A DNA stretch of 64,000 nt from a virus (IMGVR_UViG_3300032235_000647:1-64000), one strand, 5' to 3'; positions 44,101 through 52,911 are shown, numbered from the stretch's first letter. Numbers and translations are program-made. Notes: generated by a model from the letters alone, not told the origin.

Positions 44101-44672
44101 GCATCAAGTGATGATGAAAATGATTCTAATGCAGTTAATCTAGTAATAGCACTACCACTTGCAGTTGATAATTGATTTAATCTACTATCAACTGAGGCAG
44201 TATATGTTGCTAATGTTGAATTTTTAGTTTCTTGAGAAGCACTAAATGTGTTTAGTGAAGTAAGAATTCCTACAACTTGAGAAGAACCTGAAACAGTTCC
44301 AGTTGGTAATAATTCAGTTACTTGAGCCGAAGAAGAAACAATTCCTGTTCCGCCGGTGTTAGCAGTTGCTTTAATTTCAACATTTCCACCTTTATTTAAG
44401 ATATATAATTTGTTAGCAGAGGTATCATAAAATGGAATACCATCTATCGAAGTATCATAAGAACCACCAGTTAAGTTTGGTACACTTGTTCCCTGGAGAA
44501 TTTTGTTAGCAGGTGTAGCGGTAGAACCATCTATACCAACGAATAGAATAGAATTTCCATTGGTGGCAGTGATTCCTGATGAACCTGTAACAACTAATAA
44601 TTCTCCAGCACGTTTAGTGGCTCCACTAATTGATTCTAACGAACCTCTTCTGTGTTTAATAATTTGTGCCAT
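41190..44672 (-). CDS. Giant tail fibre
   Basis: A 1160-residue fibre starting MAQIIKHRRGSLESISGATK, an Mtd-like attachment domain, followed by GIPFYDTSANKLYILNKGG. The shaft repeats ATYTASVDSRLNQLSTASGS and AITRLTALESFSSSL many times, the same coiled-coil-like units as the 663-residue fibre, so these genes could recombine. Residues 760-900 hold Asn/Gly-rich globular sequence. No S74 domain is present; the end NTIDGGTF is short. Transcription starts probably 100 nt upstream at the element 44775-44784 and ends at a terminator at 41137-41172. Confidence 0.85.
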   Translation of the reverse strand: MAQIIKHRRGSLESISGATKRAGELLVVTGSSGITATNGNSILFVGIDGSTATPANKILQGTSVPNLTGGSYDTSIDGIPFYDTSANKLYILNKGGNVEIKATANTGGTGIVSSSAQVTELLPTGTVSGSSQVVGILTSLNTFSASQETKNSTLATYTASVDSRLNQLSTASGSAITRLTALESFSSSLDAGFVTQVELASATGALETVNTAQSARLTSLETFSGSQQTKDNTLATYTASVDSRLNQLSTASGSAITRLNLLEIETANLETFSGSALTRLSALEVETANLEAFTSSINTTIKTRLNVETVISGSSQVQIGSVTGFTSFSSSVDGRLDTIETSLGGAGSIGSRVSSLEAFSASQESKDSTLATYTASVDNRLSNIQSFTSSQNNLNTTFATTGSNIFYGSQTITGSLFITQNLVVQGSSSLVNITGSSVNIGTNNIVLNTATPAVRFGGLSVQDSGSGQGVSGSLLWDSFNNHWLYVQPSGSGEEYNSAILIAGPKNTGTIGNESGITSGSIQVALGENHIGDSIMTQNVGSTKITIAGALDVNGAVSASSIVGIGNAAAFSQSVDSRLDSVEASLGGGGSIGTRVTALEAFTSSQETKNSTLATYTASVDTRLNQLSTDSGSQAARLTSLENFSGSQQTKDNTLATYTASVDSRLNQLSTASGSAITRLTALEAFSSSLDAGFVTQAELASATGALETVNTAQSARLTSLESFSGSQQTKDNTLATYTASVDSRLNQLSTDSGSQAGRLNRIESFTSSIDTTIKTKLNADAVVSSSAQIVTLLSNQATNFGTGRVSADNIGNSTGTTTFTGSFVGNGSQLTGLVTDLRLSGSTGNDTLSLLSDTLLVTGSNSLSAAVTNNTITITAANATTSTRGVASFDADDFSVTTGNVSIKTNGVRAVNLNSDLAGIGLSLNGVDNSLQVDYGSTSGTAVEGNTALTIQGTTNEIEITGGSVTLGNGGTVTIGLPNSVTIPTASIQNNLSVGGSVTITGNLFVQGSTTTIDSTTIQLGDNIIELNGSSAANGGLLVKDATNPNTVSGSLLWNSTADHWMGGALGSEKQFARFNSTPTSASVQVIGANGLLVNSTIADNGVDVSITGDLTIGGLSANSFIVANGTKELTSVVAVNTGDMIQWNGSSFVASNTIDGGTF

Positions 44673-44774
44673 GTGTTGTTTTTTTGTTTTTTTAGTTTGT
44701 TACAACGAAAACCTTTATTGTTTTACAGGACATTTGCCTAATTTGATAAATACTATATAGTACCTAAATTTATA

Positions 44775-44784
44775 TATAAATATT
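44775..44784 (-). promoter_or_regulatory. Candidate late promoter with long leader
   Basis: AATATTTATA about 100 nt before the 1160-residue fibre gene. The intervening 128-nt gap holds no other gene. Confidence 0.45.
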
Positions 44785-44800
44785 AATCCTCTTTACAATA

Positions 44801-45472
44801 TTATATTAACCCCGAATCTATGATATATGAACCTGATGAGATTATATATTCCACAGCATCAGTAAAGTGCAAAGAAGAAGTATTTAATGTTAAAGTTGTT
44901 ATTCCAGATGATACTGATTTTGTTAAACCATTTCCAGCATTTACAGAAGAATCTCCTATTGAAAATGTATAAAGACCCCAACTTATTATATCAGTAAATG
45001 TGGTAATCATATCTGCATAAGTAATATCAGCTTGATATACCGAATTGGTATCTACAACATATACAAGTTGGCCATCAGAGAAATTTGTTATTGAAGATGA
45101 TAGTAATAAATTTAGTGTTGGATAAGTTCTAAATAAACCACTCTCTTCATATCCACTTGGTATAGTAATAGAAGCAGTATTGCTATTTATTGTATTGATT
45201 TTAACACCAGAACCCGAAAATTCGAATTGTGACGCAACTATATCAACAGACCCACTTAATACATTAATACCAGTACCTTCGGCTACAATTCCAGTTAAAC
45301 GAGAACCATCACCTTCTAAAAATACACCCCGAATTACTCCAGAGGCAGTAATATCTCCATCTACAAATAGAGAACCCGTAGTTACAAGCGAACCTGAAAC
45401 TACGAATTCTCCTTCAATTACTGAAGCGGTTACTACACCTTGTATTTGTTTACTTTGAATTAATGTTGCCAT
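44801..45472 (-). CDS. Short tail fibre protein
   Basis: A 223-residue protein (MATLIQSKQIQGVVTASVIE). It has SGSLVTTGSLFVDGDITASG and GVFLEGDGSRLTGIVAEG modules typical of the long fibres, then a compact domain containing YPTLNLLLSSSITNFSDGQL and VYVVDTNSVYQADITYADM. The C-terminal SYIIDSGLI is short. No receptor domain is recognised. It follows the 1014-residue fibre after 47 nt and may be its distal partner. Confidence 0.75.
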   Translation of the reverse strand: MATLIQSKQIQGVVTASVIEGEFVVSGSLVTTGSLFVDGDITASGVIRGVFLEGDGSRLTGIVAEGTGINVLSGSVDIVASQFEFSGSGVKINTINSNTASITIPSGYEESGLFRTYPTLNLLLSSSITNFSDGQLVYVVDTNSVYQADITYADMITTFTDIISWGLYTFSIGDSSVNAGNGLTKSVSSGITTLTLNTSSLHFTDAVEYIISSGSYIIDSGLI

Positions 45473-45519
45473 CTAATGTATTTTTACTTTTATATATATG
45501 GTTACTTATATTATATTTT

Positions 45520-48500
45520 TTACGCCAATCTAATTTTAATAGTACCAGATGTGTGATATAATCCACCCAATGGAACACCCCCGGTAGCAGCAGCTGCATC
45601 ATCTGCAAAGTTGTATGAGGATGATACTTGAGCTAAAATTGCTGTAGAAGCTCTAAGTGTACCTTTTAGGTATGTATCGGTGATATCATTATTACCGATT
45701 GTTACCGTATTGGTTCCATTACTTATTGCATTATATCCAATTACAATTTGATTATCTTGAGCATTTACATTAGATTTAGTATTTGTTCCAATAAATACAG
45801 AATTTGTATTTGATGTTACTTCGGTTACACCATTACTCAAATATCTACCTGCAGTATGTCCTAAGTATACACTATTACTACCAGTAACAACACCATACGC
45901 AGAACTATAACCTACTGCAGTAACATTGCTTGAAAGAGTATTTAACGCATTTGCATTAGAGCCCAAAAGTGTATTTTCTGAACCACTAATATTATTAGTT
46001 CCTGCTTGAAAACCAAAGAATGCGTTTGAACCACCAACACCAGTATTTAATCCAGCATTATGACCAATAAATGTATTATAATCAGCAGTTTTATGATTTG
46101 CTCCGGCAGATTGACCTACAAATGTATTAAAACTACCACTTGTATTAGTTTGTCCACTAAAATTTCCTAAGAATACGTTACCTTGTCCAACCGAGTTATC
46201 TCTACCCGAATTATATCCAAAGAATGAGTTATTATCTCCAGTTGTGTTAACACCACCAGCTATATAACCCACAAAAGTGTTATTACTACCACTTGTGTTT
46301 GCAAAACCAGCTTGAAAACCAACAAATGTATTGTTACTTACTTTAGTATTATATCCTGCTTGTTTTCCTATAAAAACATTACTATTTCCTGAAATATTTG
46401 AGAATCCTGCAGTCTCTCCTATGAAAACATTATCAGAATTTTTATTATTGTATCCAGCATAACCACCTATAAACACATTATTGTTTCCAATTTGATTTAA
46501 TAAGCCAGCACTTTTTCCTACAAATACGTTCAACGAACCATCGGTATTTAATACTCCAGCATCTTGTCCAATAATAACATTATATTCTGCATTTGTAGTT
46601 AAATTACCTAATGGTTCATCACCAATGACAATATTACCAACACCTCCGATTCCGTTTTGTGAAATTGAACCACTTACTCTTAAAGAACCAGAAATAATTT
46701 CGTTTCCAAAGAAAATATTACTTCCAGTTACTGCAAATGAGCCAGTCTCAATTGGTGTAACTCCTGGAATTCCAGTTAATCCACTACCATCACCTACGAA
46801 TGAACCAGAGAAGGAAGATGCGGTTACTGCACCAATGAGTATTGCGCTGCCACTTACTAAAAGTGAACCCGATACATCAACTGGTACTTTGATACTTACT
46901 TTATTTTCAGCAAATCTACCTTGTGATTGAAACTCCATCACTTGATAATAATTACTTGAACTATCTGCTGTAAATAAACTTGGTTCGGTTAGATTTGCAA
47001 GACCTGGCTGATTAAGATGTGTTGGGTCAGCAGAAAGTCCTATGATATTATGATTATCTGCAGATGAACTGTGTTCCAATTTTACCGAATTCGGTCCAAG
47101 TGATGTATTACTACTACCACTATGTACTATTACTGCACCAGCGAATGCAAAACCAGTTGCGTTTATAGAACCACTAATTGTTTGATTACCGTTAAATGTA
47201 TTTGAACCAGTAGTTGCAAATGAGCCAGTCTCAATTGGTGTAACTCCTGGAATTCCAGTTAATCCACTACCATCACCTATAAAGGAACCAGTGAATGAAG
47301 AACCAGATATTACACCTTTTAGATATGTGTTAGTAATACCATCATTACCCAATGTTACGGTGTTATTTCCATTACCTATAGCATCATGACCTATGATAAC
47401 TTGGTTAATTGGGTCATCATTATTTGGAGATGCACCATATCCTACAATAACAGATGCACTTAAAAATCTTAAATACTCACTAGCCGTAGAACCGGTTGCT
47501 GCGTATGCACCTACAACCACGTTTTCACTACCAGTAGAAAGAGATGTTACTGTTCGTGTACCAACAAAAGTATTATTGTTTCCATTTGAATAAAGTCCAG
47601 TATAAGTACCGATTATTGAATTTTGACTACCACTTACTGCTTCAGATCCAGCACCCACACCAACATAAGTATTTTCTCCCCCTGAAACATTGCGATAACC
47701 TGCAGTATTTCCGAGATATGTATTATTTTGTCCAGTTGTATTACTATATCCTGCTTGATGTCCAATAAAAGTATTAAATCCTACTTGGTTAACTCGGCCA
47801 GCTTGAACACCTATTTTTATTACATAACTACCACTTGTATTTGGTACATTTCCTTCACCGGAGATAGCAATATGTGAACCTTCATAAATAATTGATTTAG
47901 TATCAGCTACATTTACACTACCTGTAAACGAACCCGTAAATGAATTTGCTCTAACATTAGAACCAGTGATATTACCATAATAGTAATTAGTACCTCTATA
48001 TGTATTAAAAGAATCATTATTACCAATCTGAAGGCTCGTTACCTGATTAGTACCTACTAGCATTATTTTTCCATACATATTAACAACCGAATTTCCATCT
48101 TCATTATCGTATACTTGTACAACTCCAGTATTACCTGAGCCAGATGGTTTTAATACCATTGCAATTGATGTAGTACCTTGTGTAAATACCGAACCAGATT
48201 GGTCTACTCCAATACCATTTCGATAACTTGGAGAACGAAATTGAACACTACCAGTTGATGTCAATGAACCACTAAATAAGTTTGTTCCTACAAAAACATT
48301 AGAACCAGTTGTTGCAAATGTGGTATTTAATACTTCTTGTGATGCAGTAAATGAATTTAGAGCAGTGATATCACTTCCACCACCTCCAAATGAAGAAGTA
48401 GGGGCTAATGTAGATACATTACCACTACCACCTACCCATACATAACCTTGTTGTAGGGATGCTGTTAATGTTCCGTCTATTGTTAAATTTGTTATATTTA

Positions 48501-48564
48501 ACCCTTCAATTGCTACCGAACCTGATTGGTAGGGAGTAATTCTGTCTACTCTAATTGTGCTCAT
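45520..48564 (-). CDS. Tail fibre with YadA-like 17-residue head repeats
   Basis: A 1014-residue fibre (MSTIRVDRITPYQSGSVAIEG). Two blocks, about 265-345 and 640-900, repeat a 17-residue unit of form N-N-T-F-V-G-x-x-A-G-x-x-N-T-S-G-x (for example NNTFVGYIAGGVNTTGD). This pattern resembles the left-handed beta-roll of trimeric autotransporter (YadA) heads. Between them are SGSF(V/I)GDGSGLTGIPGVTP modules. The C-terminus (GGVPLGGLYHTSGTIKIRLA) is a common fibre end. It follows the neck-associated small genes and begins the 15-kb fibre block. Confidence 0.85.
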   Translation of the reverse strand: MSTIRVDRITPYQSGSVAIEGLNITNLTIDGTLTASLQQGYVWVGGSGNVSTLAPTSSFGGGGSDITALNSFTASQEVLNTTFATTGSNVFVGTNLFSGSLTSTGSVQFRSPSYRNGIGVDQSGSVFTQGTTSIAMVLKPSGSGNTGVVQVYDNEDGNSVVNMYGKIMLVGTNQVTSLQIGNNDSFNTYRGTNYYYGNITGSNVRANSFTGSFTGSVNVADTKSIIYEGSHIAISGEGNVPNTSGSYVIKIGVQAGRVNQVGFNTFIGHQAGYSNTTGQNNTYLGNTAGYRNVSGGENTYVGVGAGSEAVSGSQNSIIGTYTGLYSNGNNNTFVGTRTVTSLSTGSENVVVGAYAATGSTASEYLRFLSASVIVGYGASPNNDDPINQVIIGHDAIGNGNNTVTLGNDGITNTYLKGVISGSSFTGSFIGDGSGLTGIPGVTPIETGSFATTGSNTFNGNQTISGSINATGFAFAGAVIVHSGSSNTSLGPNSVKLEHSSSADNHNIIGLSADPTHLNQPGLANLTEPSLFTADSSSNYYQVMEFQSQGRFAENKVSIKVPVDVSGSLLVSGSAILIGAVTASSFSGSFVGDGSGLTGIPGVTPIETGSFAVTGSNIFFGNEIISGSLRVSGSISQNGIGGVGNIVIGDEPLGNLTTNAEYNVIIGQDAGVLNTDGSLNVFVGKSAGLLNQIGNNNVFIGGYAGYNNKNSDNVFIGETAGFSNISGNSNVFIGKQAGYNTKVSNNTFVGFQAGFANTSGSNNTFVGYIAGGVNTTGDNNSFFGYNSGRDNSVGQGNVFLGNFSGQTNTSGSFNTFVGQSAGANHKTADYNTFIGHNAGLNTGVGGSNAFFGFQAGTNNISGSENTLLGSNANALNTLSSNVTAVGYSSAYGVVTGSNSVYLGHTAGRYLSNGVTEVTSNTNSVFIGTNTKSNVNAQDNQIVIGYNAISNGTNTVTIGNNDITDTYLKGTLRASTAILAQVSSSYNFADDAAAATGGVPLGGLYHTSGTIKIRLA

Positions 48565-48599
48565 AATTTTTTTTCCTATGTTTTTTTATTTTTTTTTTG

Positions 48600-48965
48600 T
48601 TATCTACTTACTATTTTTCCTTTTACAAAGAAATCCGATGCTGTTATAAGATCTGGTCTAAATGTTATACTTTGATTAAATGTTATTACAATATTAGAAC
48701 CATTATCTATAACACTATATTGGTCAGCTGTTCTTTTCAATCCTTGTAAAAATACATCGACATAATCTGATAAGCTATCTACTTTAATATCTTCGAATAC
48801 AAATTTTTTGTCCAAGAAAGTTAAAGTAAAAAAATCACCATTTAAAGAAATTGAATCAGGAGTATATTGATATATCCATGAATCATTTATTACTTCCAAT
48901 ACAAGATTTTTTACTCTCAATTTATCATTAAAAGGAACTATTACATTTGGTTTAGGTTTAATCAT
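48600..48965 (-). CDS. Small neck/tail-associated protein B
   Basis: A 121-residue protein (MIKPKPNVIVPFNDKLRV). Beta-rich, with SWIYQYTPDSISLNGDFFTL, and FVFEDIKVDSLSDYVDVFLQ. Overlaps the preceding 108-residue gene by 4 nt (ATGA), which in turn overlaps the gp15-like gene. Position suggests a connector or fibre-attachment component. I do not recognise a family. Confidence 0.6.
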   Translation of the reverse strand: MIKPKPNVIVPFNDKLRVKNLVLEVINDSWIYQYTPDSISLNGDFFTLTFLDKKFVFEDIKVDSLSDYVDVFLQGLKRTADQYSVIDNGSNIVITFNQSITFRPDLITASDFFVKGKIVSR

Positions 48966-49288
48966 ATCGAATCTATATCTCCTTCTAATTTTATATCATC
49001 AGTATTTTCTAATTCGTATTGAAAATTTGCTTTAATGAAAGATACATGAAAATCATTATTAACCTGCTCAAATATATAATCTCTTTCTAAAATATATTGA
49101 CCATTAATAAATATATCAAAACGAGAGTGTTCCTTTCTAAATGGTCTTAAATTTATGTTTAAATCTTTCATTTTTACATTTGGTAATTTCCAAATCCAAT
49201 ACGAAGGATGTGAAAGGTTATGTGGAATCAGAGTATATTCATCTGGTTCGTGAACTTGTTTTAATATTTTATTTAATTCATTTATCAT
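48962..49288 (-). CDS. Small neck/tail-associated protein A
   Basis: A 108-residue protein (MINELNKILKQVHEPDEYTL). It contains FDIFINGQYILERDYIFEQV, a pattern (INGxxI..xDY) also seen in the C-terminal domain of the adjacent gp15-like protein (FRIYVNGVLIPPMTYTYTG), suggesting a shared beta domain. Overlaps both neighbours by 4 nt. Probably a small structural protein of the neck. Confidence 0.6.
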   Translation of the reverse strand: MINELNKILKQVHEPDEYTLIPHNLSHPSYWIWKLPNVKMKDLNINLRPFRKEHSRFDIFINGQYILERDYIFEQVNNDFHVSFIKANFQYELENTDDIKLEGDIDSI

Positions 49289-50424
49289 AATTCAATAAAC
49301 TTTCCAGTTATACCAATTTCATCAGAAGATTCTAAAATATAACCTAAATCACTTGTAGTAGGAATTAAATCATTTGGATAAGTTCCACCAACTTGAAGTG
49401 AACCAGTATTAAAATTAAAATAAATTTCATTAGTACCATACGAACCTGTATATGTGTAAGTCATTGGTGGAATTAATACACCATTTACATAAATTCTAAA
49501 CCATTGATCGGTATCAAACGAACCAAATAATTCAGGTGGTAATTTTGGTAATTCTACATTTGTTAATTTAACAGTATCTGCATCCACAAAAACTGCTTCT
49601 TGTGAACTACGAATAGACATAAAGTCAATAACATCGGAATATTCTGTATATAAACTTTGTTTACTTAAATTCAAATTTTTACCAGTTAAATCAGTTTCTC
49701 CTGCCCAGACAATCTTTTTTGGAGAAATTTCTTTTCGTGTAGTTGATTCATTATCAAATTTTTCAGGTAAAAGATATGCATCCACTACCATAGTAAAAGT
49801 TGTTCGAACAACTCTTTGTGTACCTTCACCAACTTCAGTAGTATTATCAAATGAATCAATTTTTACTCTAAATTTGAAGCCATTTTTATCTCCCCAATAC
49901 TCATCAGTTGCGTATTGAAATGCCTCCACGATTTTATTCATGTGTTCGGTAAAATCAGTCCAAACATTTACTTCATAAGTAATAGTAACATAATCAGGTA
50001 TAGTGACGTTATATAACTCTACTGGTCTTCTTGCAGAAGTCATCTGTGAAAACCTATCGTATTTGTGTTTTTTTGAGTATTGTGATACAGCGGTGTAAAA
50101 TAAATTACGATTCATAGAAATTGCACCCGTATCATCTCTTGCTACAGAATTTCTTTTGAATACACAAACTGGAATTTGAACTTGTCCATTTCTATCTCTT
50201 AAAAATCCATCCTTTTTTATGGCCTTCCATCTTTCAGGATTACCATATATGACAGGTACCTTCACCTTTTCTCCCATTACCTCAACCGTGGGCATGACAG
50301 TATCTATCATGTGTTCTGCAATTGCAGAATCAATATCATACAACTTAATACCTTTATGATTTTTCGGTTCGGTTTTAAGTTGTTCTTCTCTTTTGGGGAT
50401 TCTTTTTAACGGGTCTATACTCAT
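49285..50424 (-). CDS. gp15: Tail sheath stabiliser/completion protein (gp15-like)
   Basis: A 379-residue protein. Residues about 130-225 carry the gp15 pattern: VELYNVTIPDYVTITYEVNV, WTDFTEHMNKIVEAFQYAT and FRVKIDSFDNTTEVGEGTQRV-type sequence. T4 gp15 caps the tail and joins it to the head. At 379 residues it is longer than T4 gp15 and ends in an extra beta domain (about 290-379) with an INGxxI-like motif. It follows gp13- and gp14-like genes in T4 order with a 1-nt overlap. Confidence 0.75.
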   Translation of the reverse strand: MSIDPLKRIPKREEQLKTEPKNHKGIKLYDIDSAIAEHMIDTVMPTVEVMGEKVKVPVIYGNPERWKAIKKDGFLRDRNGQVQIPVCVFKRNSVARDDTGAISMNRNLFYTAVSQYSKKHKYDRFSQMTSARRPVELYNVTIPDYVTITYEVNVWTDFTEHMNKIVEAFQYATDEYWGDKNGFKFRVKIDSFDNTTEVGEGTQRVVRTTFTMVVDAYLLPEKFDNESTTRKEISPKKIVWAGETDLTGKNLNLSKQSLYTEYSDVIDFMSIRSSQEAVFVDADTVKLTNVELPKLPPELFGSFDTDQWFRIYVNGVLIPPMTYTYTGSYGTNEIYFNFNTGSLQVGGTYPNDLIPTTSDLGYILESSDEIGITGKFIEL

Positions 50425-50981
50425 TAGTAAATTCTATCCTCTATTTGTACTTGTGATCTTCTTACCATGTGAGAAGTTGCAATTAAAAACATTCTTGCGT
50501 CTTCAAATTCGTTTGTACTCTTATTATACATTTTAGGCTGTCCACCAATTAAAGCATTTCTTCTTATATTATCTATTTCGTAATAAGTTTCATCAAATAA
50601 AATAATATCACCGATTTCAGGATATCCGTATTGTGAATTTTGAATTGCACCTACTGGAATCAGAGTTCCATTAATATCTCGTAATCTTGGAAGAGTCTCG
50701 GTCCGTAATCTCATTATATTAAATCTAAATTCGACCGATTGAGTTCTATCAGCACCAACTTCTCCATCATAACTAACATTAGGTGGTTCTCTATCTATGA
50801 TAGCCATCAAATTAGCAGGTGCATGCCAAACTTTACCTAAAGATTCACCATATAGATTAGTTTTAGTTTCACCAACTGATACTTTGAATAAAGTAATAGC
50901 TTGTTCAACTACATAATCTACAACTTCTTCGGCGATAGATTTTATAAAATTTAAATCGTTTGCATTATAAAACTTTGGCAT
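50424..50981 (-). CDS. gp14: Neck protein (gp14-like)
   Basis: A 185-residue protein. It has KVWHAPANLMAIIDREPPNV near 50-70 and YPEIGDIILFDETYYEIDNI at about 120-139, a pattern found in T4-type gp14 neck proteins (GDxIxxDxxYYEIDxI). It lies between the gp13- and gp15-like genes. Expected to form the neck collar under the portal. Somewhat shorter than T4 gp14. Confidence 0.75.
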   Translation of the reverse strand: MPKFYNANDLNFIKSIAEEVVDYVVEQAITLFKVSVGETKTNLYGESLGKVWHAPANLMAIIDREPPNVSYDGEVGADRTQSVEFRFNIMRLRTETLPRLRDINGTLIPVGAIQNSQYGYPEIGDIILFDETYYEIDNIRRNALIGGQPKMYNKSTNEFEDARMFLIATSHMVRRSQVQIEDRIY

Positions 50982-50985
50982 CGTA

Positions 50986-52134
50986 TTATCCTATATAAAT
51001 TGCAAGTGGCACTTTTCCTATAATCTTTTGTTGTTGGTCAACCATTTCTGCCTCATTGGACATTCTAGTTTTTCTACTTACTTCTTCCAAGTTTTCTCTT
51101 AATTGAGTAATCAAGTTGTCCTTTTCAGTTTGAGCTTCTGCTCTTAAAGCAGCACCATCAAGGGAAACTTCTGAACCAGGAATTGGCACTGTATTATATT
51201 TCTCTCTAATAGCACCCAACATTTCTTTTGCAAGTGCAAGAGTATATTTTCTAATCCATTGTTTACCCACATCATTAATTTGTGAGTAAGTTGCAAAATT
51301 ATACTCAATATTAGAATAATCAGACATTACATTTGGTCTAACAACAGTTGAATTTTCTCTAAATTCAGTATCTACATAGTACTCAAACCATAATTGATAA
51401 TCGGAAGTTGGTATTGGGAATATTTTTAATTTATTATTTACAATATTGAATGTATGAGCCGATTTACGGAACTGGTCATTAAATTCAATTGCTTGAATTC
51501 TCAACATATCCTCATAAAGAGGCATTAATATGAATTGTGCAGCTGGTGAAAATGAGCCAAATCCAAATTCATCAATTAAGTTTAATGTACCTTGACCTGA
51601 TACTGAATAAGGGTCAAAGAATCGATTGATTGCAGGAGTTGCCTCATAAAATACTCTAGTTACTGATATTCTTTCACCACCTTCGGCTACATCAGCAAAT
51701 TCTTGTAAATCATAATCTTGTACACCCTCAGTCATATTAATAGAACCAGATTTTATACTAGTTCTACCACCTACTCCTGCTTGACTTCCGTATGCTTGCG
51801 AAATTTCAATTACATTATTTAATTCTGAGCCATTTACTTGTTTTCCAGTATAATTTACACCAGTTGGTCTACCTTGTAATGCACCAAGATTATTTCGAAT
51901 ATTGAATTGATTTACTTGGGCAGAATATTCAGAAACAGCCTCTTCAAATACTGCAAAAAAGTTTTCACCTTCTAATTCTATATCAATTATAGGATACCCA
52001 AGGCGTTTAGCACACCAAGATGCAACTTTTGGTGCTTCTGTTCTAAATTCAGAATCAGAATCATAAATACCAAAAGGGGTTGATGAACCCGTTACAAATA
52101 CAGCTGAACCTGTCCAAATTCGTGCTTGAGACAT
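50986..52134 (-). CDS. gp13: Neck protein (gp13-like)
   Basis: A 382-residue protein. The C-terminal half holds the gp13 signature: WIRKYTLALAKEMLGAIREK, then PIPGSEVSLDGAALRAEAQ and a coiled-coil end (EKDNLITQLRENLEEVS). The N-terminal half contains VASWCAKRLGYPIIDIEL and AVFEEAVSEYSAQVN. gp13 sits under the portal and recruits gp14. First gene of the neck operon; a late-promoter-like element (52167-52176) precedes it and a terminator of the previous gene lies just upstream. Confidence 0.85.
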   Translation of the reverse strand: MSQARIWTGSAVFVTGSSTPFGIYDSDSEFRTEAPKVASWCAKRLGYPIIDIELEGENFFAVFEEAVSEYSAQVNQFNIRNNLGALQGRPTGVNYTGKQVNGSELNNVIEISQAYGSQAGVGGRTSIKSGSINMTEGVQDYDLQEFADVAEGGERISVTRVFYEATPAINRFFDPYSVSGQGTLNLIDEFGFGSFSPAAQFILMPLYEDMLRIQAIEFNDQFRKSAHTFNIVNNKLKIFPIPTSDYQLWFEYYVDTEFRENSTVVRPNVMSDYSNIEYNFATYSQINDVGKQWIRKYTLALAKEMLGAIREKYNTVPIPGSEVSLDGAALRAEAQTEKDNLITQLRENLEEVSRKTRMSNEAEMVDQQQKIIGKVPLAIYIG

Positions 52135-52166
52135 ATTAGTTTTCCTATTTTATACAATTATACACC

Positions 52167-52176
52167 TATAAATATA
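52167..52176 (-). promoter_or_regulatory. Candidate late promoter
   Basis: TATATTTATA 32 nt before the gp13-like gene, just after the upstream terminator. Confidence 0.55.
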
Positions 52177-52182
52177 AACAAC

Positions 52183-52211
52183 AAAAAAAGGGAGTGAAAA
52201 TCACTCCCTTA
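52183..52211 (-). terminator. Terminator of the Dps-like gene
   Basis: AAGGGAGTGA and TCACTCCCTT perfect stem with a tight TTT loop and seven T. Confidence 0.9.
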
Positions 52212-52238
52212 ATTAAAAACCAAGATAAAAAAATGGTA

Positions 52239-52592
52239 TTAATTTAAGTATTTTAATTTGTATAAAGTTTGATAAATTAACTTTTCTATTTCTTGTACTA
52301 TATTATCAATAAATGGGTCTTTGATTGGTCTTGCCTTTTCAATAAATTTTATGATTTTACCAAAATATTCAATTACTTGTTCTTTTGATTCGTATTGTTC
52401 GATTTTAGATACATTTTTATATTTTAGAATACCATATTTACCTTGATATGCCTCTGCAAGTTCATCGGTGATATCACCAACTGAATCATAATAAGAACCT
52501 AACGCTTTATGTTCTGCAAATGATTTCGTTTGTAGGTGAAAAATGTGAACTTGATTTACTGAATGCAGTAATACTGAAATTAAATCTTCCAT
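52239..52592 (-). CDS. Dps/ferritin-like mini-protein
   Basis: A 117-residue helical protein. It has H16, H28, D43 and E47 in the stretch HIFHLQTKSFAEHKALGSYY, then DITDELAEAYQG. The spacing (12, 15, 4) equals that of the ferroxidase ligands of Dps proteins (His, His, Asp, Glu), with the LH..F and Y..D..xE context. It is much shorter than Dps (about 165 residues), lacking an obvious fourth helix. Related small phage proteins carry only a DUF name as far as I recall. Could bind iron or DNA; both unproven. A late-promoter-like element and AGGAA precede it and a terminator follows. Confidence 0.65.
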   Translation of the reverse strand: MEDLISVLLHSVNQVHIFHLQTKSFAEHKALGSYYDSVGDITDELAEAYQGKYGILKYKNVSKIEQYESKEQVIEYFGKIIKFIEKARPIKDPFIDNIVQEIEKLIYQTLYKLKYLN

Positions 52593-52617
52593 TTAGTATA
52601 TTCCTATTAAATTTACT

Positions 52618-52627
52618 AATAAATATA
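52618..52627 (-). promoter_or_regulatory. Candidate late promoter
   Basis: TATATTTATT then AGGAA before the Dps-like gene. Confidence 0.5.
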
Positions 52628-52647
52628 TACCAAAAAGTTTTTACGAA

Positions 52648-52911
52648 TTATTTAACCCATTCCATGTACCCGTATTCTATGGCATCTAGGTAATCTGTAA
52701 TAATTAGATTATCCCACCCACCCTTCTTATCAGCATCTATCTCTAAATGTAGGTATGAGAACTCCATTACTTCATACAATACATTATTTTCGAACGAATT
52801 ATTAACAATATAATCAAATGTTATTTGATATTCTGAAAATTCATCAACCATCTTGTGTTTAAATTCCCAAAACCACTTTTCTAAATTAGTTTGTGCAACT
52901 TCTTGTGTCAT
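52648..52911 (-). CDS. Hypothetical protein, accessory cluster
   Basis: An 87-residue acidic and aromatic protein (EKWFWEFKHKMVDEFSEYQI ... DYLDAIEYGYMEWVK). Predicted helical by pattern, no family recognised. It follows an 83-residue gene by 6 nt and precedes the late-promoter-like element of the Dps-like gene, so it belongs to the accessory cluster transcript. Confidence 0.55.
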   Translation of the reverse strand: MTQEVAQTNLEKWFWEFKHKMVDEFSEYQITFDYIVNNSFENNVLYEVMEFSYLHLEIDADKKGGWDNLIITDYLDAIEYGYMEWVK

